64,000 nt of DNA from Phoronis australis (GCA_002633005.1 NMRA01000047.1:957326-1021325); one strand, 5' to 3'; numbered from the stretch's first letter, positions 1 to 14,750 are shown. Translations and numbers: made by a program. Notes: generated by a model not told the origin, from the letters alone.

Positions 1-597
1 AGTCTATGAGACAGTGTCTGGAATGCCACGAAGTAATGGCAGATCAAAAATGCCAATTACCGTAATCCCCACTTCCAGTACCTCTCCATTCATCTACTAA
101 AAAGCTTCACACCTGGCCATGCGTGACAGTGCCATTATGAATGTCCTCATCGGTCAAACACAGTTGATTGATTTAAAGGTAAGCGGTGGTTAGGTGATCG
201 ACCCCAGCAGCTATTCAAGGGTTCATCAGGAAAGGTCAAACGGGTAATACTACTTGAAAAAAACGCACTACAACACGCTCGCATTGCTCAAAATAAACAC
301 TGATAGTTCATTGAACTGTGCTGGGAGAACTCAGGATTTCAGTGAGTCCTGAAGAAAGGTGTACTTTTTAAATTCACGACGATAAATTGGATCACTTTGC
401 TTGCCTGATACCTACAATGTATAACTGTATGTTTAAGCACGAGTATTGTTCTACAGTTTTTATCCTTTTCCTCTAAATATTATTGTTTCCGACCTATTAC
501 TAATAAACTGTATAACAGTTAGCATGACCCGTGAATCTTTTGCAGTATTTCTATTACCTATAGCCCACTAAACAACCTAAAAAATACAACCGCATGG

Positions 598-1020
598 AAA
601 TTTGTCTACTACTTATCCGAGGTTAACGGTTACAGGGCTGTCACTCAAATCGAATCTCCCGCTAGCCATAAAGCAGCTATATACATATCTTCAGTCTTTT
701 CATTCACCGAGTCGCCATAATATTGAGTCACGTAAAGGATATCGCAAATATTATAAAAAATTGGCTGTTTTTACAATATCTCACATGCCTAGCAAAATGC
801 CTTATCTTAGTTCTCGGGAACTTCAGAAACAAAAAATATACCATGTAGTGAAAAAAGACTTAGCAGAAACACCTTGGAACCGCATGGAAATTTCTGTACT
901 ACTTATCCGAGGTCAAAGGTTACACGGCTGTCACTCAAATTGAATCTCCTGCCAGGCATAGAGCTGCTCCAAATGTATCTTCAGTGTTTCATTCACCAAG
1001 TCACCATAACGTTGAGTAAA
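598..1020. repeat. Two ~135-base direct repeats, 286 bases apart
   Basis: The segment ctacttatccgaggt...cggttacagggctgtcactc with its downstream part (tcttcagtcttttcattcac) at 598-735 recurs at 884-1020. A third copy is at 16921-17060, inside the related repeat there. Short in-frame proteins shared between the first two copies are by-products of the duplication, not evidence of a gene. Confidence 0.85.
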
Positions 1021-1925
1021 CGAGGTGTACATATGATAGAAAGATGCCAGGGAAACGAAGACAAAACACAGTTTTGATCCTGAGGGTTTTATGCATCTGC
1101 ATGCATACGACCGTTGAGAATGAATGCTCCAAGTCGCCGCACGCCTCTGTGTTCACGAACACAGCAAGGTGTGAAAAGAGATAAATCCTCCCCCAACTTC
1201 ATTTATTTAATAGGTAATTTAACATTTTCTTGTTTCGATCTCATCCTCAGTCGGAATGGAGATCGTCACAAAATTAAAAGTTTTAGTGATAATTAAGTTA
1301 ATTACGCACTGCAAATTCAGTTGCCATTGCGACAGAATGTTGACATAGCAAACATGGTTGAGGCATGTATATGTCATATTGATCGAAAACAAGTTTTCTC
1401 CAAATAATTCACCGATGACCTTGAGATTTTCACGGTTCACAACTTCATGAGCTTTTTCTCGGCTTTGGTGGCAAATTGACTTAATTTGAACTTAGGTGCA
1501 CGAATTCTCGGAAACGGCTCAGTGGATTTCATATTTATTCGTGAACCTCAAAAATGCTACTGAGATTTTCATTATAAGTGTCTAGCTCTTGCGTAATATA
1601 ACAAAGGCTAATACAAAACCTTACGCTTTGCGAGTTGATTTGACATAGAAACCAAACTAAAAGACAACTCGAAATTCCTAACAGGATTTTCGAGGATAGT
1701 GGTGAAGTTTTAAAATCGACCAAGGGCTCATTTTGGTATGAATGCAATTTGCTTAAAACTGTGCTCATGTAATAATAACACTGGCACATTAATATCAAAG
1801 ATATTTTTTAATCCCTGATCTTTTTTCTTTCAGAAAATATACAGTTTTTGTAGTTGACAAAGACTGTTTTTTTTGATATACGAATTAATATGGAGGCCAC
1901 TAAATAAGGTTTGAGATAACCTTAA
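745..1925. repeat. Composite dispersed repeat, copy 1
   Basis: Two blocks (about 745-1172 and 1480-1925) match the blocks of a second copy at 16789-18570 in the same order and orientation. The stretch between the blocks is unrelated in the two copies. It ends ctaaataaggtttgagataa followed by ccttaa. No transposase or reverse transcriptase was recognised. Confidence 0.75.
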
Positions 1926-4611
1926 GTTGGGTTGAATGATGCAAAAAGATTAAATCATCCAGTGGAATGTTGATCAGGAGATCTTAATTTCCAGAAAGGG
2001 ATTGCTTCTGTCAAGCAGATCTATTTACTATGTCTGACCTTAAAGAAAAAATTCCTCTGGCACCCCGACACAGGCTGAGACTAAAAGGTTGCAAAGTTTC
2101 AAGAATGAACACCATTGCACATGAGCCTGTATCCAACAAAAGCCCCGACATGACCTGGAAAGGACAACGCAAGAACTCTAATCAAAGTGAGAACAATTGT
2201 CTTGCAGTATTGGCATAGTGAAGTGGTGTTAGTTTGAATGTCTGGAAAGTCGATGTTTCTTAAACTTGTAAATAGGAGACTCATTCGGATCGTAAACAAC
2301 ACAAAACATTAACAAACTTCCACGTGATAATGCCCTTTCTGTTGAATTCTGTCAGCCTCAAAACGTGTTGGTTACAACTTGAAAAAAGAACACAAGTCAC
2401 TGAGAAAAAATCTTTAGTTGGTTTGCACCAAAACAATTTACAAAAGTACACTACAACAATTAACAAAATTGCACAAAAATGATCACCAAAACTGTTTTTT
2501 CCAGATGAAGAGGCTGATGACTTTGGTGCAAATGATGAAGGTGTACACTAACTGTGCAATACTTGATCACTCATGCTAGTAACTAAGAGAAATAATCATT
2601 TTTCGTTAAGAAATTTGGCAAATTAAAACTCAGAACTATAATAATAATTACCATATATAGTAGTAGGCTGACACAGACAATTTCGTGTAGAACGCAATCA
2701 AATAGCATTTCACAGAATATGGGGTAAGGAAAATACGTCACCAAAATTCCATTTGAAAAATAAAAGACGATGTACGAAAGAGAGCACCTTTCTAACAAAT
2801 CGAAAAGAAAACATCCAATAACGTGATTATAAACGCTGTGACTCATTAAGTCATTTTTGCTGATAGCACATCATCAAGACCGACGTTTTTTGATGCGCGT
2901 TTTAATACCATCCATTATCACTTGCCCAAAGCACAAACCGCTAAGGTTCAGCTGTTTAGAGTGGAGTGGAAAACTTAGTTAACAAATTCAGATAAATCAG
3001 TTGCACTGAGATGTACTTAAAATAAAACTGGAGGTAAATGAAAGGTTTTGAGTGCGGTAGTGGAGTTGGCGGTGCTTAGACTGATCGAGCAGTGGTGGAA
3101 CACAGGACTGTCAATGGCAATTTTGGCCAACAGTGCCACCGTACCCAAATTTAAGGCGGAAGTCCATACAGTCACTTAAAAGATCCCAAATTCAAGATTA
3201 TTTAGTTTGATTGCAGAGATAAGACTACAATCTTGTTACAGTGTAAGTGGGTCATGAAAGATACTGTATAACAGAAAAATAAGGTTTGACAGAAGTAAAG
3301 GTTTTGGTTTCACTGTTGCATATACTAAACATGGATGCACCATGGAAGCTTTAGTAAATTTAGTTATTTGTGTGGTGACACTAGACTGTTAAAATTTATT
3401 TGGTCACACACAAACAATTTTCTAGTAATAACTATGAAAATAAGCAAGTCTAGTCTTCTTAGAGAAACAGAACAAGTAAAAAATTCAGGAAATGAAATAC
3501 ATAACGCAAGACAGGCGCCCAAGTGAGATCAACCACAATAGACCATCAGAACTCCTCTGCCACTCGCCGCAAGCTATTCCAGGGAACATTCAACTATAGT
3601 TTTGAAGAGGGTGCTGCTGGAACAGTATGACACCCTCTCATTGAGAAACAACACCCATTAGTAAGAGACTCCACATAATGAACACGTCACCATTTCATAG
3701 CAGTGCTCTAGAATTACCACTATTAATTCCATAAACCTAACCCATTCATAGTGATTCTTGGAAAGCTGAATTTTTTACCCATTAAGCTTGAAACAGAACA
3801 AGAAGAAACGCCATAATGTCAAAAATGAGAAAATGTTTCGCAACTAAAGTCTTTAAAACCCGTCCGTAGACTTGTGCTATAAGAAAGGACACCATTTAGA
3901 AGTTTTGAACTCTCAAAGTGAACTGTTTTGTAGGGAACTTTTCCAGAAAAGACAATTTCATACGAAACTGGTCACGAATAAAGCCACCCTTTGATATCAC
4001 TAGCATCTCTTTTAAGAGCGTACCGTAAACCCTGGGCACATGATATTTACGTATCATTGTATTGAAACCTTCAAACACAAAAACACTCGGTCACTCTCCT
4101 GACTCGTGTATTCCACATACTGACTGGCATTTCATGCTTAAACTCCTTGAATAAATTTTGTGACTGACAACATTTGCTTCTTCAATTAAACCAAGCACTT
4201 TCCCAACAGGTGCCCACATGCAGGAGAGTAAAATGGCAACGAGGGCCATTAATAACTAAGCACTTTGAGTGAAAAAGCTAATGAGACGGCACCGACGGCC
4301 AGGTAGAGAGAAGACAGGTACAAGGTCTACATACCTGGCAAGTAATGAAGGATTGCATTCAATGAACACTGTGAGGTGATGAGGGCCAGCAGCATTACCA
4401 GTTGAGGGAAATTCAATAGAAACGCTTCCAATTTTCCTACATTTTATAACTATTTCCTAAAAATTTGGCCTCCTGCCTTTAATTTCGTTATCAATGATAA
4501 TATCAAATTATTAGGATTACGTAGGCCCTTATTGACAAACCTGTGCAATGGGCTAAATATTTATAAAAGTGTAGAATTTAAAATTATGTTTAACTCTATT
4601 TTGAATACTTC
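1926..4611. other. Non-coding stretch, nothing recognised
   Basis: AT-rich sequence with frames shorter than 90 codons. No repeat or exon was identified. Confidence 0.7.
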
Positions 4612-4975
4612 TGTAAAAATATAAACTGTGCATGTGGTTAATGTTTAAAAACTTCAAATGAATTCAATTTCATACAAATAATTGCTGTTTTCTATTGGAA
4701 AATGACACTTTTCCAAAGACTATTACCAACACAACTGATTTGTTTACACACAACCTGTCAATCAAATTAAATCTCCCACAAATGTCTTAACAATTATAAA
4801 AATATAAGCTGTACATGCAGTTAATTGTTTAAAAATTTCAAATAAATTCAATTTCATAAAAACAGTTGTTGTTTTCTATTGGAAAATGACACTTTTCGAA
4901 AGACTGTTACCAACACACCTGGTTTGTTTATGCACAACCTGTCAACCAAATTAAATCTCCCACCAAAATTTTCCC
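4612..4975. repeat. Tandem duplication of ~183 bases
   Basis: aaaaatataaactgtgcatg at about 4615 is repeated as aaaaatataagctgtacatg at about 4798. The following text (gttttctattggaaaatgac, cacaacctgtca, attaaatctcccac) also recurs at the same offset. Confidence 0.9.
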
Positions 4976-5068
4976 ACAATGCAAAGCCCTATCATTTCTT
5001 AGCTCACCAACTCTATATAGTGAATCAGTTTTTGATTAAACCAGATTATGGCCAAATAAAAGAAACAT

Positions 5069-5180
5069 AAAAATCAGCGCAACATTTCCCTTTAATCGCT
5101 AAAGCATTACAATATGATAATTCTTTAGCGATTAAAGCGAAACATTGAACTTGAAAACCTATGGAGTTGCGCTGATTTTT
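5069..5180. repeat. Nested inverted repeat (hairpin), 112 bases
   Basis: The outer arms aaaaatcagcgcaac (5069-5083) and gttgcgctgattttt (5166-5180) are perfect reverse complements. The inner arms ctttaatcgctaaag (5090-5104) and ctttagcgattaaag (5123-5137) are also perfect, and the inner pairing extends outward by about ten bases with three mismatches. The right side has about 19 extra bases between its inner and outer arms. Confidence 0.9.
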
Positions 5181-6630
5181 AAATTTCCTCATAAAACAGC
5201 TATATCATTTCAAATTTCTAAGCATTTTGACACATTGGTAGGCCGTATAAAACTCAGCTTCGGACAGCAAGCTGGACTTCGAGTTCTGGGCGCTCCAGTC
5301 ACATATTGGTTGGTTTGGCAAACTAGACTGCCTGGATTTGAAAAGCAGCCAAGAGTTCACAAAAACTTCATAAATTGGCTGCAAATCCTACTAAGTTCTG
5401 ATATTTTGTCACACAACTCTTATAAAAATTTTCTGTATGCCTTCATACAATTAATTTTGGGATAAACCCGACGATATCTGTGAATGAAGAGATGAACCAT
5501 TAAAAGGTGACCTGCTGACCAAGATTTCTCTCCACCAACAGTAAATCATGTGGTCAGCATTTGACAATTCTCTTAAAGCATCTCTTAAAATATGCAAATT
5601 ACTGCTTACGACTCTGACAAATTTTGATATTTTTTTTAAAAATAAAACTAAAAAAGAAAGTTGAGTACTTTACAGTGGCTGTCGCAACAGTGACTGTCAC
5701 ATTTGTTGGCCGGAGCAAAGACAAGATAGTTGAAAATCGTGGGAAGCCGTTAATGCACACAAAAACGGATTGTGGTGGCTGTGAGGAAACAATTAAATTG
5801 ACAGAAGAATGGTGTTAGCGAGATGAGCTATGTAGGTGTGAGGAAGGAAGAGTGAATGGTATCAGTGGAAATCATGACTTCACTTATGAAAGAACAGGCA
5901 GGTCAGTTTTCCTAAACCAACCATGCGACTAATACTTTTGAATTTATTAATAATTTGCGTGGCCCAAACCCATATAATAATCGTAGCAGGTAACAGTAAT
6001 TTTGATATTTACACCAAATTTAAAAGCTACATTTCTCCATGTTAAGCAGGCTAAAATCAAAAATCAAGTTAGTTTTTTTTTTTACAATCACAAAGTTGAT
6101 TTCAGCCTGTGCCTTCCTGTCACAGGAATCTCTTTCCAATCCCGGCAAGAACATCGAAAACAAGAGGAACTCAAGAAAAGACCTCAAAAGAATTTATTGG
6201 CATTGGCCAACCCTACAACCGCGGATTCAAAAATGACGTGTGTGCGCATCGCTTGCCACTCAAGTTGCCAACTCATCAGACAATAATTCAAGATGAACTT
6301 GGTAATGTTTGAAGCCCCAAAGCGCTTCCAGTTAGAATTTAACATCGACAGCTAAACAGGGCCGAAATGCAGCTTGACAGATATTGTGGCATTGTAAGTA
6401 AATACAGTTAGATGTGTAACTCTGTAATGCGTGACGGCCCTATTACATCAAAGCCCAAAAGGTTTCTACTTTTTCTTCCAAATTAATAACCAGAAGTAGT
6501 CTCACAGAGTCAGCAAATGGGTGTAACAATGTAGGACGGTAGAAATTCCCCTGGGCAATTTTGGAAGCAGTAGCCGATCAAGAACTTTTGGAATTATCCC
6601 ACGCAGTTACATCGCTTAGAATAGGTGTCT
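5181..6630. other. Non-coding stretch, nothing recognised
   Basis: It holds several overlapping short frames near 6000-6310, none with recognisable similarity. Confidence 0.7.
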
Positions 6631-7151
6631 TAAAGGTTATGTAGAGCCTTATCCTTAAGTCTACACACTTAGCCAAATATCTACAGAACTATCGCATCTA
6701 ACCCAGCAAAATTACACGTTTTCCGAAAGAAAGCCTGTAGAATTTGATTTTAGACTTTATGCTAATCTGGGTCACGTGACCATGTCTTTTTAGTAAACGT
6801 TAACAAAACAAAAAGTACATATGATAGCAAAGCAACAGCATCAATCACATGAGCAGATCTGGTCTCCAATATTTGTTCAAAAAGAAATCTCAAAAAGCTA
6901 CTTCAGTTTTTAATATTATTTCGTTTTAGTTTTATCCATTTTTGATTTTCTTCATGAAAATCTATTAAGTCTTATTCTTGATAGCCCCTCATGCAAAAGT
7001 GGAACATTTTCAATACAATTAACAGCCATTTTGGGAGCTCTGCATCAAGCAGAACAAGAAACTCATAAAAATTTGAACTGTCATTTTTGGTATTTGTCGC
7101 TCCGAAGATAGCAAAATTTGGACATTTTTCCCCAGTCCTACAAAACCTTAA
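6631..7151. mobile_element. Miniature inverted-repeat element copy
   Basis: The left end is taaaggttatgtagagcctt and the right end ccagtcctacaaaaccttaa. These are inverted with respect to each other over about 15 bases. The core has ctgggtcacgtgaccatgtc, agcaaagcaacagcatcaat and gatagcccctcatgcaaaag, shared with the other copies. No transposase frame was seen. Confidence 0.7.
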
Positions 7152-10100
7152 CACATAGTGTAAACTGAACTTGAACATATCCAATAGCACCGGTACCAAC
7201 CAACATCTAAGTTATTAACCACTGATGCCTGCATCAGATATTTCAAACTTTTAAGTTAAAAATACTCCTCGTAGTTGACAGCCAAATCTGATGGTACTGC
7301 AGTAAGCATTTCAGCTATTGCCACACCCTACTTAAATACACCTGTGTACAGTGAAGTTGCAAAGCTATCTTTTAACTTTGGTCCCAGACAATCATGACGC
7401 GTTTCCACTAAACAATACCACTGACACAGCATCAGCATTAGTGGGAAAGGGGCATTTTAGCGGGGGGAAAGGTAATTTTAGGAAGTGAGCCCACGACCTC
7501 ATAGTTCAGTATCTTGTATTTATAAGCCGCATGACGAAGGAATAATGATTTACGACTACTCTTGACACCCATCGATCACGGCAATCTTACACCACGACTA
7601 GTGAAACAACAATAATCACACTCCATCTTATGTTTGGGACTATTCTTTGAAGTTCACTAATTTAAACCTATCAGCCAGTGACTATCATGCACAGTTGCTA
7701 CACGCAACATCTCAACATAAGGCAAAAATAATATCCACCTAATTATTGTACCTTTCACCCAACTATATTGTCATTTACTACCTATCTGTTCCCTAACTGC
7801 TATCAAATTTCCATCCACTTAAGGAAATTGGACAGATCGGAACAAATCCAGTCGTGTCATGAATCAAAAAAACATTTCTAAAAGGGAAACCTAATCCTTC
7901 AGCAATAACAAACTACGGCAAGATCTCATCAATTTTGGATTAAAATAATAGCCGAAATTGGTTATTTTTTCATTATCTAAAGGCGTCTAACATTGTTGCG
8001 GTTGCCCACAATAACCGAAAACAATGTCTGGTGGCACTGTGATTGTAGTATAGTACTAAAATCTTTGGTCACGTATTGGTCGCAGATTGACAGATTTCAC
8101 CGAGTTCTATTCTGATGCCCTGCATGATCGGGAGATTTTTTGTAACATCATTTGGAGATTTTTTATGCCAAAACCTGGCCAGCATTCCCAATAATCTTCA
8201 GATCGTACGGCAAAATGAAAAATGAATTATTTTGCTCTAGGTTAGAGGAGGTTGTACCAAATTTCACAGTCAATACTAAGAATTAGAATCAAAGACCGAC
8301 AATCATTAAATGTTTCACACACTGGGGATGCAAGAACTTGTTGCATGGACATTTATTTTCGACGAATTTGATACAAATACTCAGTGTCTAATATTTGAAA
8401 AATAAGATGAACGTCATTTTCCAGAATCAAAAAATTCAGACAATTTCAACTTGAATTTCGATGTCTCAAATAATGGAAACTGTACCAAACTGGTGAAAAT
8501 GTACCGTAATACTTATAAGGCCATCATTATATGGTAGAGAAAGAGAAACGGGTAAGCAAAATTTCCTTAAACGTTCGCCGTTAATGATGCCCCAGGCCCA
8601 ACACTAATGTATTACAAGCAGAGAGACGAAGTCGATTTCAGATCTTATTTTAGTCAAACTGTCACTGAATGGGTTTGTTGATTCCGCAGTTTCATTACTT
8701 TCTTGAAGTTCACCCTAATTACTTAGTATTTCAGACAACCATAAGACAGGCATAGTTTAGTCCGTTAAGTCATATTCTTGATTTAACTCATTTCCCATTC
8801 TCGCCTCGTAAATAAATTGTGTATCTTTTCAGCCCAGGTTCATCCTGTTTTTTCATCAAATTTAATGTTCGCATGTTTTGTAGACAGAGTAATTATCAAT
8901 TAACGTCTCCAACACTAGAGAGCGTGTAAACTTGATACAAGGCTGGCAAATAAACTACAGCAAACTGAATGTTGCTTTAAATAGAATACCATAAACATTC
9001 GAGTTACTGTCCATGCTCACGTAAACGCCTACCCCACATTTTTTAAAATTTAAATTGAGAATTTGCTCAGCTCGGCTAAGCGTCCACCTTCTACTTCTGA
9101 TCACTGTCAATTAACCGTCCACAGAATTGACTTTTGAAATAGTTATGGTTTCAAATGCTCAAACTGGGTCAATTACAAGCCGCATTGTTGTTCCTGCCGA
9201 GAGTTAGTCATCCCCAGGGATGTCGGCAAACATATTTAATATATTTTATGTGAAATAACTAAGCAGTTATCATAGATTAAATACAGGACAACTTGCCAAA
9301 ACCTGTTATTACTGACACTACAGGGAGAGTTCCAATTTTGGGGGTACCTACAGGGAGAATCTGGTGATGTTAACTACAGCAAGAGGTTAACAGATGGCAA
9401 CGGGGAGTTGCTCAGCAAAATCGGCAGGTCCCGGACCACGACACATGCACAAACAATGCGTTAAGGCGAATGCAGAAATCAGCCACTATCACGTTCACAA
9501 TTCAACACCATTTTTCCGCTAGAATGAATTTTTTTAAAAACGTCGCTGAGCCATACTTGAGTATCTGAGTGTTGCGCCAGATTTTGTCCCTTGTGTCGTG
9601 GACGGAGTTTCCTTGTTTTGGCAAGTTCCTTTCCCATTTGTCAACCTGGGAATTTTGCCACGCCGCAATTTGCTCGTCGACAGTATGTGAAAGAGGTAAC
9701 CCTGTATATGAACAAACATCCTAACTACGGCTTGTTAAAAGTGTAATTGATGTTCATATTCTTTATGTGAGACACTCTGTGTTTCCAATATTGTGGACTA
9801 TATCAAATGTGTGCACACTTGTTTACTGTTGCTCACTGTCAACCCAAGCAAATGTGGACTTGTTGAATTAGTGTCACAAACTATTAAACTTCAATGAAGA
9901 GTGAAATGTTAGCGTAAATTTGAAATATGCTACTTTTAAATTGGCTAGATTTTTTATGGTACTTGTATTGGTCGTGGGCATTAATGGAATGAGGTATTTA
10001 TCGCCAGAAAATGTCAAGCATAGTACTTGGTGAATGTAAAACTTAATGTAGTGTTGAGACCGTTTCATACGAGCTTAACTCCGGAAATAGAAAAGCGTCG

Positions 10101-13100
10101 ATGTGAACTGCGAAATCAGCAGGCATTGAAGTTATTACGGTTTGATGAGTCGTCAAAGTAATTGCAAGATAGCTCTCTCTAATACAGGCAAGTCCTTTTT
10201 AAGTATGAAATGAAGTACTTATAATTGCTGAATGGCAAAATATATAAACAAAGTATCCAACAATATTCCATCTCAAAGGTGCTGTTGGAGGGGGCATATA
10301 ACACAGATTTGTCCCAATTTCATAAACTGATGCCAAAAAGATCCAAACATCGATTTCTTGAAGTTTTACCTACACGCAGATTTAGGATGCCCCTAAAGAT
10401 GTGAACAAAAAAATAACTAAGAGCTACACAAACACTTTCCCACGGAGAATTGTACTTGTTCCCCTTTGCGACATCCTAGATTCGTTTGTGCTACATAAAC
10501 AAAGACACCTCTGACAAATGTGAAATTTAGGTAGAAATCTTTCGGAATTTTGCGGCACAAAGTTGGTTTTATGTTTGGACAACTATAATCATTTTTCCCC
10601 AGTTTACTGTTTTTTCTGGACTTTGAGAGCTTCCAAGTTTTAGGTGCTGTGGCTGTATTTGACTATATGCTGATCAGGATTATGTTATGTAGTTGGCAAC
10701 ACGTTTAGTTGATGTGAATAATCTAAGACAAAGTGTTTATTCTTCAATAAAATCATATTTCCAATTTTTATATCACACTTAATGTCTACTCCTGTGTTAG
10801 TGATGCCCTCACATTTAGTATGAAATCATTGTGAAATTTGACATTGCACGCTTTTATGTAATACCACGTTACAATAATCCTGTGCAAAACCAGCATTTTC
10901 ATATTAAATAATTTGTTAGTTAAGATCAAAAGTAATATTCAAGTGATTAGGCAATAGAAGTGCTGTTGAACATAACACTGCCTACTGCTGATCACAGCTT
11001 CCTCTGGCTGCTCTCATAAGCTTGTAATTACAAATGTTCTTGTACTGGCACACAGTGCAATAACCACCCAATGCTTATTGAAATAATGAAGAAAACATAT
11101 ACACATGCACACATAATTAGTAAATGAGGCAAAGCAGACGACTGCTTTTCGACTTTCTGGCCAACCTGCAGAACCTCTTGAACATGAATACAGGTGCACA
11201 GTAGTGGTGGCCTGTTACGGTTTCAATGTTAAACTTGAACGTAAAAGAAATAAAAAAATCGCTGTTTGCTACTGTCAATACTTTGCCAACCTTGAAATCC
11301 ATCGTTGAAACTTACAGGTAATCATGGAAAAAATCATGTCTGACAGTGTGATCTACACAGCTAGCGTCTCATGAAAACTCTATACGTTCATTATATAATG
11401 CTTTTCCAATAACGATCGTCAAAAGACATGCTATTCTTGGGATTCTTCGGGCGAAAATATTGATTACTTTGCCTTCATCTCATTATATCAGACTAACAAT
11501 GCCTGAAATTCCAGTATTTTGGGGGTCAGTTTTTCAGTGGGACACCAATTTCTCAGGTGTGCCATCAAATCTCGAAACATCAATTGCGGGAAAAATTTAT
11601 TCATTAATTTGATGTTGGTTTACTCAATTAAAATTCAAAGCCAACCTGCTGTCCACCAACGGCAGTAATGCATGCTGGTCATCTGATGCTTATTTATTAG
11701 TAAATCTCACAAATATGTGACAGTGCATTTCTCAGGCCTGCCTATAGGGGGCTACAGAATATGCTGGAATTTACGTCAGACCGCATGGGAACGGGACAGA
11801 TTAGTGGATATAATTCCAGTAAAAAGATTACAGCAAAATTTCTGGCGTTCTGAAATGCGTGGCTATTATCTGCGCAGCAATTTCCACAATTTAATTAGAC
11901 CAACTCTAAGCACAGTTCATCCTACATTATAAAAATTGATTTTTATGAACAGTGTTACTGTGAAAATGATTGTTTAAAATGTCACAGGAAAGTAGACTCC
12001 TTGTTGAACACCACTCGGTATTTATATGACAGATTAACTTGGCGAGCGTCCAGTATTCGGTACATATAACTTGTCGATTTCAGCAAAAGACAAAATGACA
12101 CAGGTTCTAAAAACGTTTCAAATTTATTTTCTCAAATGAACTGGAATGTGTTACAACTTGACTGGGTTTTGCCCATGTCATTAAGTCGAGACTCGTGTAA
12201 GATTCTTTATTTAGCGCTTTAATCCACACTAAGTGTTGCAGTGCTATCAAAAATTAAAAATCAAAGTTTGAGAAAAAACAAAAATTGCTGCATTCTGTGT
12301 TGAGAGAGCGTTACCTTCTCCACCCTGACCTGACGTCGAATAATTAAAACAGTGAAAGACAGGTCGTTATTCTGACCAATTGGACTCAAAGTTCTATTAC
12401 CACTGCAACAATTGGTTTCTATCATCATCATGAATGGAGACATCACCCAAGACAGAGTGGAAGCCTTGTAGTTAAGGATAGATAGGCCAACCCTTCCAAA
12501 TCATTCCAATGCCAAACATGGTCAGTTTGGAAGTGAAAAAATTTCTTCATCTGTTGCAGAAAGCTTTGTTTTGAGTGGTTCAGTAGCTTGTTTTGTAATT
12601 TGCATTTTAGGTAGAGATTAAATGGAAATGCCCTTTTAGTTTTGAATATCAAAGGTGTCTCCATAGCGATGCATTCACCACGCAATTAAACCCCACAATT
12701 TAGTCTAAAATTAACACCAGGAAACACCCCCAGTGCGTAGGTCCCAGCCAACACAAACAGTTAAAACACAGTCATACCACTTCATATTGGATGAGACAAT
12801 ATCAGTGATTAGGTTCAACTATGTTTAGGGAGAGAGCTTGGAGCTGGTCTGCAGAATAAAACAACCCCATAACCCAGTGGATTTGTCTAGGCGGCGGAAG
12901 GAAGGATGAATCCCAGTTATAAGAGCTGAGGGCTAAGGTCACAGGTTGAGTCACAGCTAAGAGTGTCCACATTATTTCTGTTGGCAACACTGTCCTCGGA
13001 CTGTAAGCCTTGACCCAACAAGGCTGTCTCATTTCCCCAACTATGGGCCATAGCAGCAGTATTCCAATGGGACAAAAATTGTATTTTATCGTTGAGCTTA

Positions 13101-13919
13101 AGACATAACCTCTGGTCTTATTTTCATACATATCACAACAACTAGCTGCCAAAAAATTAAGCTTTACCCATGCTTTTCACAGTTAACTGCAATTACATCA
13201 ACACTGATTGGTTTTTAAAACGGCCCAGCTTGTTATTCAAGTCTACTAATGACATGAAACATTTTCCAGAAAAATGCAATATGTGCATTTCAAACTTAAA
13301 TTGCAATAAATATGGCCTCGGGGGATGATGAGGTTCATTCCAAATAGCCTGCGAGGCTTTTTTTCCAAGACATAAAAAGCGCAGAGGTAACAGGATACCT
13401 ACTAAGTCAGAAGCTAAAGAAGCCCTTCTCTTAATCAAATTAAGGGACACTCTGTTGGTTGGTATTAGTCAGTATTCTGGACATCAAGCATACATACCAA
13501 AAGCCCGCCTTTCAATCCAGACCACAGCAAGAAGAACCACTTACCTAGAAAAAATGGAGACAACACATAAATCACTGGCCAACAGACCATTTGTGGTTTG
13601 AGGACATCCCAGATGGACAGTCCAGGGAGGTCAGGGAGTGGATTCATCAGCAAGGTCATGCTCATGGGGGGTCAGCTAGTTCCTTAATGGTGAATAACAT
13701 CACTGGTGCAGAAAGGGCGACACCCAAATGGATAGGAATAGGGTCAGAAACAACAAAGTTGGACAAGTGATAAATTGGTTGTTTAACACTAGCATGCCAT
13801 GCCATGGAACTGGAACAAAAACAAATCATTTGTGGTGGCTTTCCTTTCGGTTAACGCCTACCAGACTGAATTTGAAATTTTACCAAATTTTGGGAAGAAG
13901 TTGTTATACTGGGGTCCTG
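7152..13919. other. Non-coding stretch, nothing recognised
   Basis: No open frame longer than about 116 codons was seen and none resembles a known family. No tandem array or clear element was noticed. Confidence 0.7.
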
Positions 13920-13976
13920 CATTTTGAGAAACAATTTTCTCCACTGAATAACGAGTGTCAAACTGGTTCTCAAAAT
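13920..13976. repeat. 57-base hairpin element, copy 1
   Basis: The arms cattttgagaaacaattt and aaactggttctcaaaatc pair with three mismatches around a 22-base loop. The loop resembles that of the copy at 25097. Confidence 0.8.
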
Positions 13977-14264
13977 CCACCACCCCAGTAGGTGATTATT
14001 TGAACACTCTAATTATCTTGGTTCTCATCAGGGCATGACTTTCTAGTCATAGCAGCAATCAACTGAAGAAACAGTGTCAAAAAGCTGACGTAATGCTACG
14101 TCAACGTCCCTTTCCATTTCTGCTTGACATGGCCACTTTCTTTGAAAACCCGTCATCAAAAAGATTGATGTTTCACTCCGATATATATCACTGTCACGGC
14201 TATCATTGTAGGCGCAGACTCAGACCCAAGCAAAAATTACAACAACTTCCTACAGTTTACAAGC

Positions 14265-14750
14265 TTAAGGTTACGTGAGACCCATGAAAAAAGTCCAAAT
14301 TTTGCCAATTTCAGAACAGCATATTTCAGAGATGGCTGATCGGATTCTTTTGAAACCACATACTATGCTTTATGCAATTTTTTCCAAAACAACTGTTTTT
14401 AAGGTGTTATATTTTTGCATGAGGGGATATCGAAATTTGGTACTTTTTAGCTTTAGTGAAAAACTCATTTACATACCAGAACATGAAAACGAAAGTATAA
14501 TACACAAAACTGTAATAACGCTGTTAATTTCATCAGTAACAGTAACATCAAGTGACAATTGGTCACGGCATCGATACAATTGTTTCATTAAGAATGTACT
14601 TTTCTTTTTTGGTAAATTTCAATAAAATAAAGACATGATCACTTAATCCAATTAATGCCAGGTTTATAGGTCAAAAATCAAATTCAACTAACTTTTTTCT
14701 TTGAGACAATTTATACACACAGACAAATTCTATAAAGTTTGGTAAACACC
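14265..14750. mobile_element. Miniature inverted-repeat element copy, opposite orientation
   Basis: The copy begins cttaaggttacgtgagaccc and continues gtccaaattttgccaatttc, ttgcatgaggggatatcgaa and taatgccaggtttataggtc. Its right end is worn. It is reversed relative to the copy at 6631. Confidence 0.6.

Noticed and set aside
602-1077. Overlapping short proteins sharing TYPRxxVTxLSLKxNL
   Set aside because: The similarity arises because the underlying DNA is a direct repeat; there is no other evidence of coding.
12802-13665. Three neighbouring - strand frames of 66-116 codons
   Set aside because: Checked as possible missing PSMD1 exons; none contains the expected PC-repeat motifs or splice sites in the right phase.
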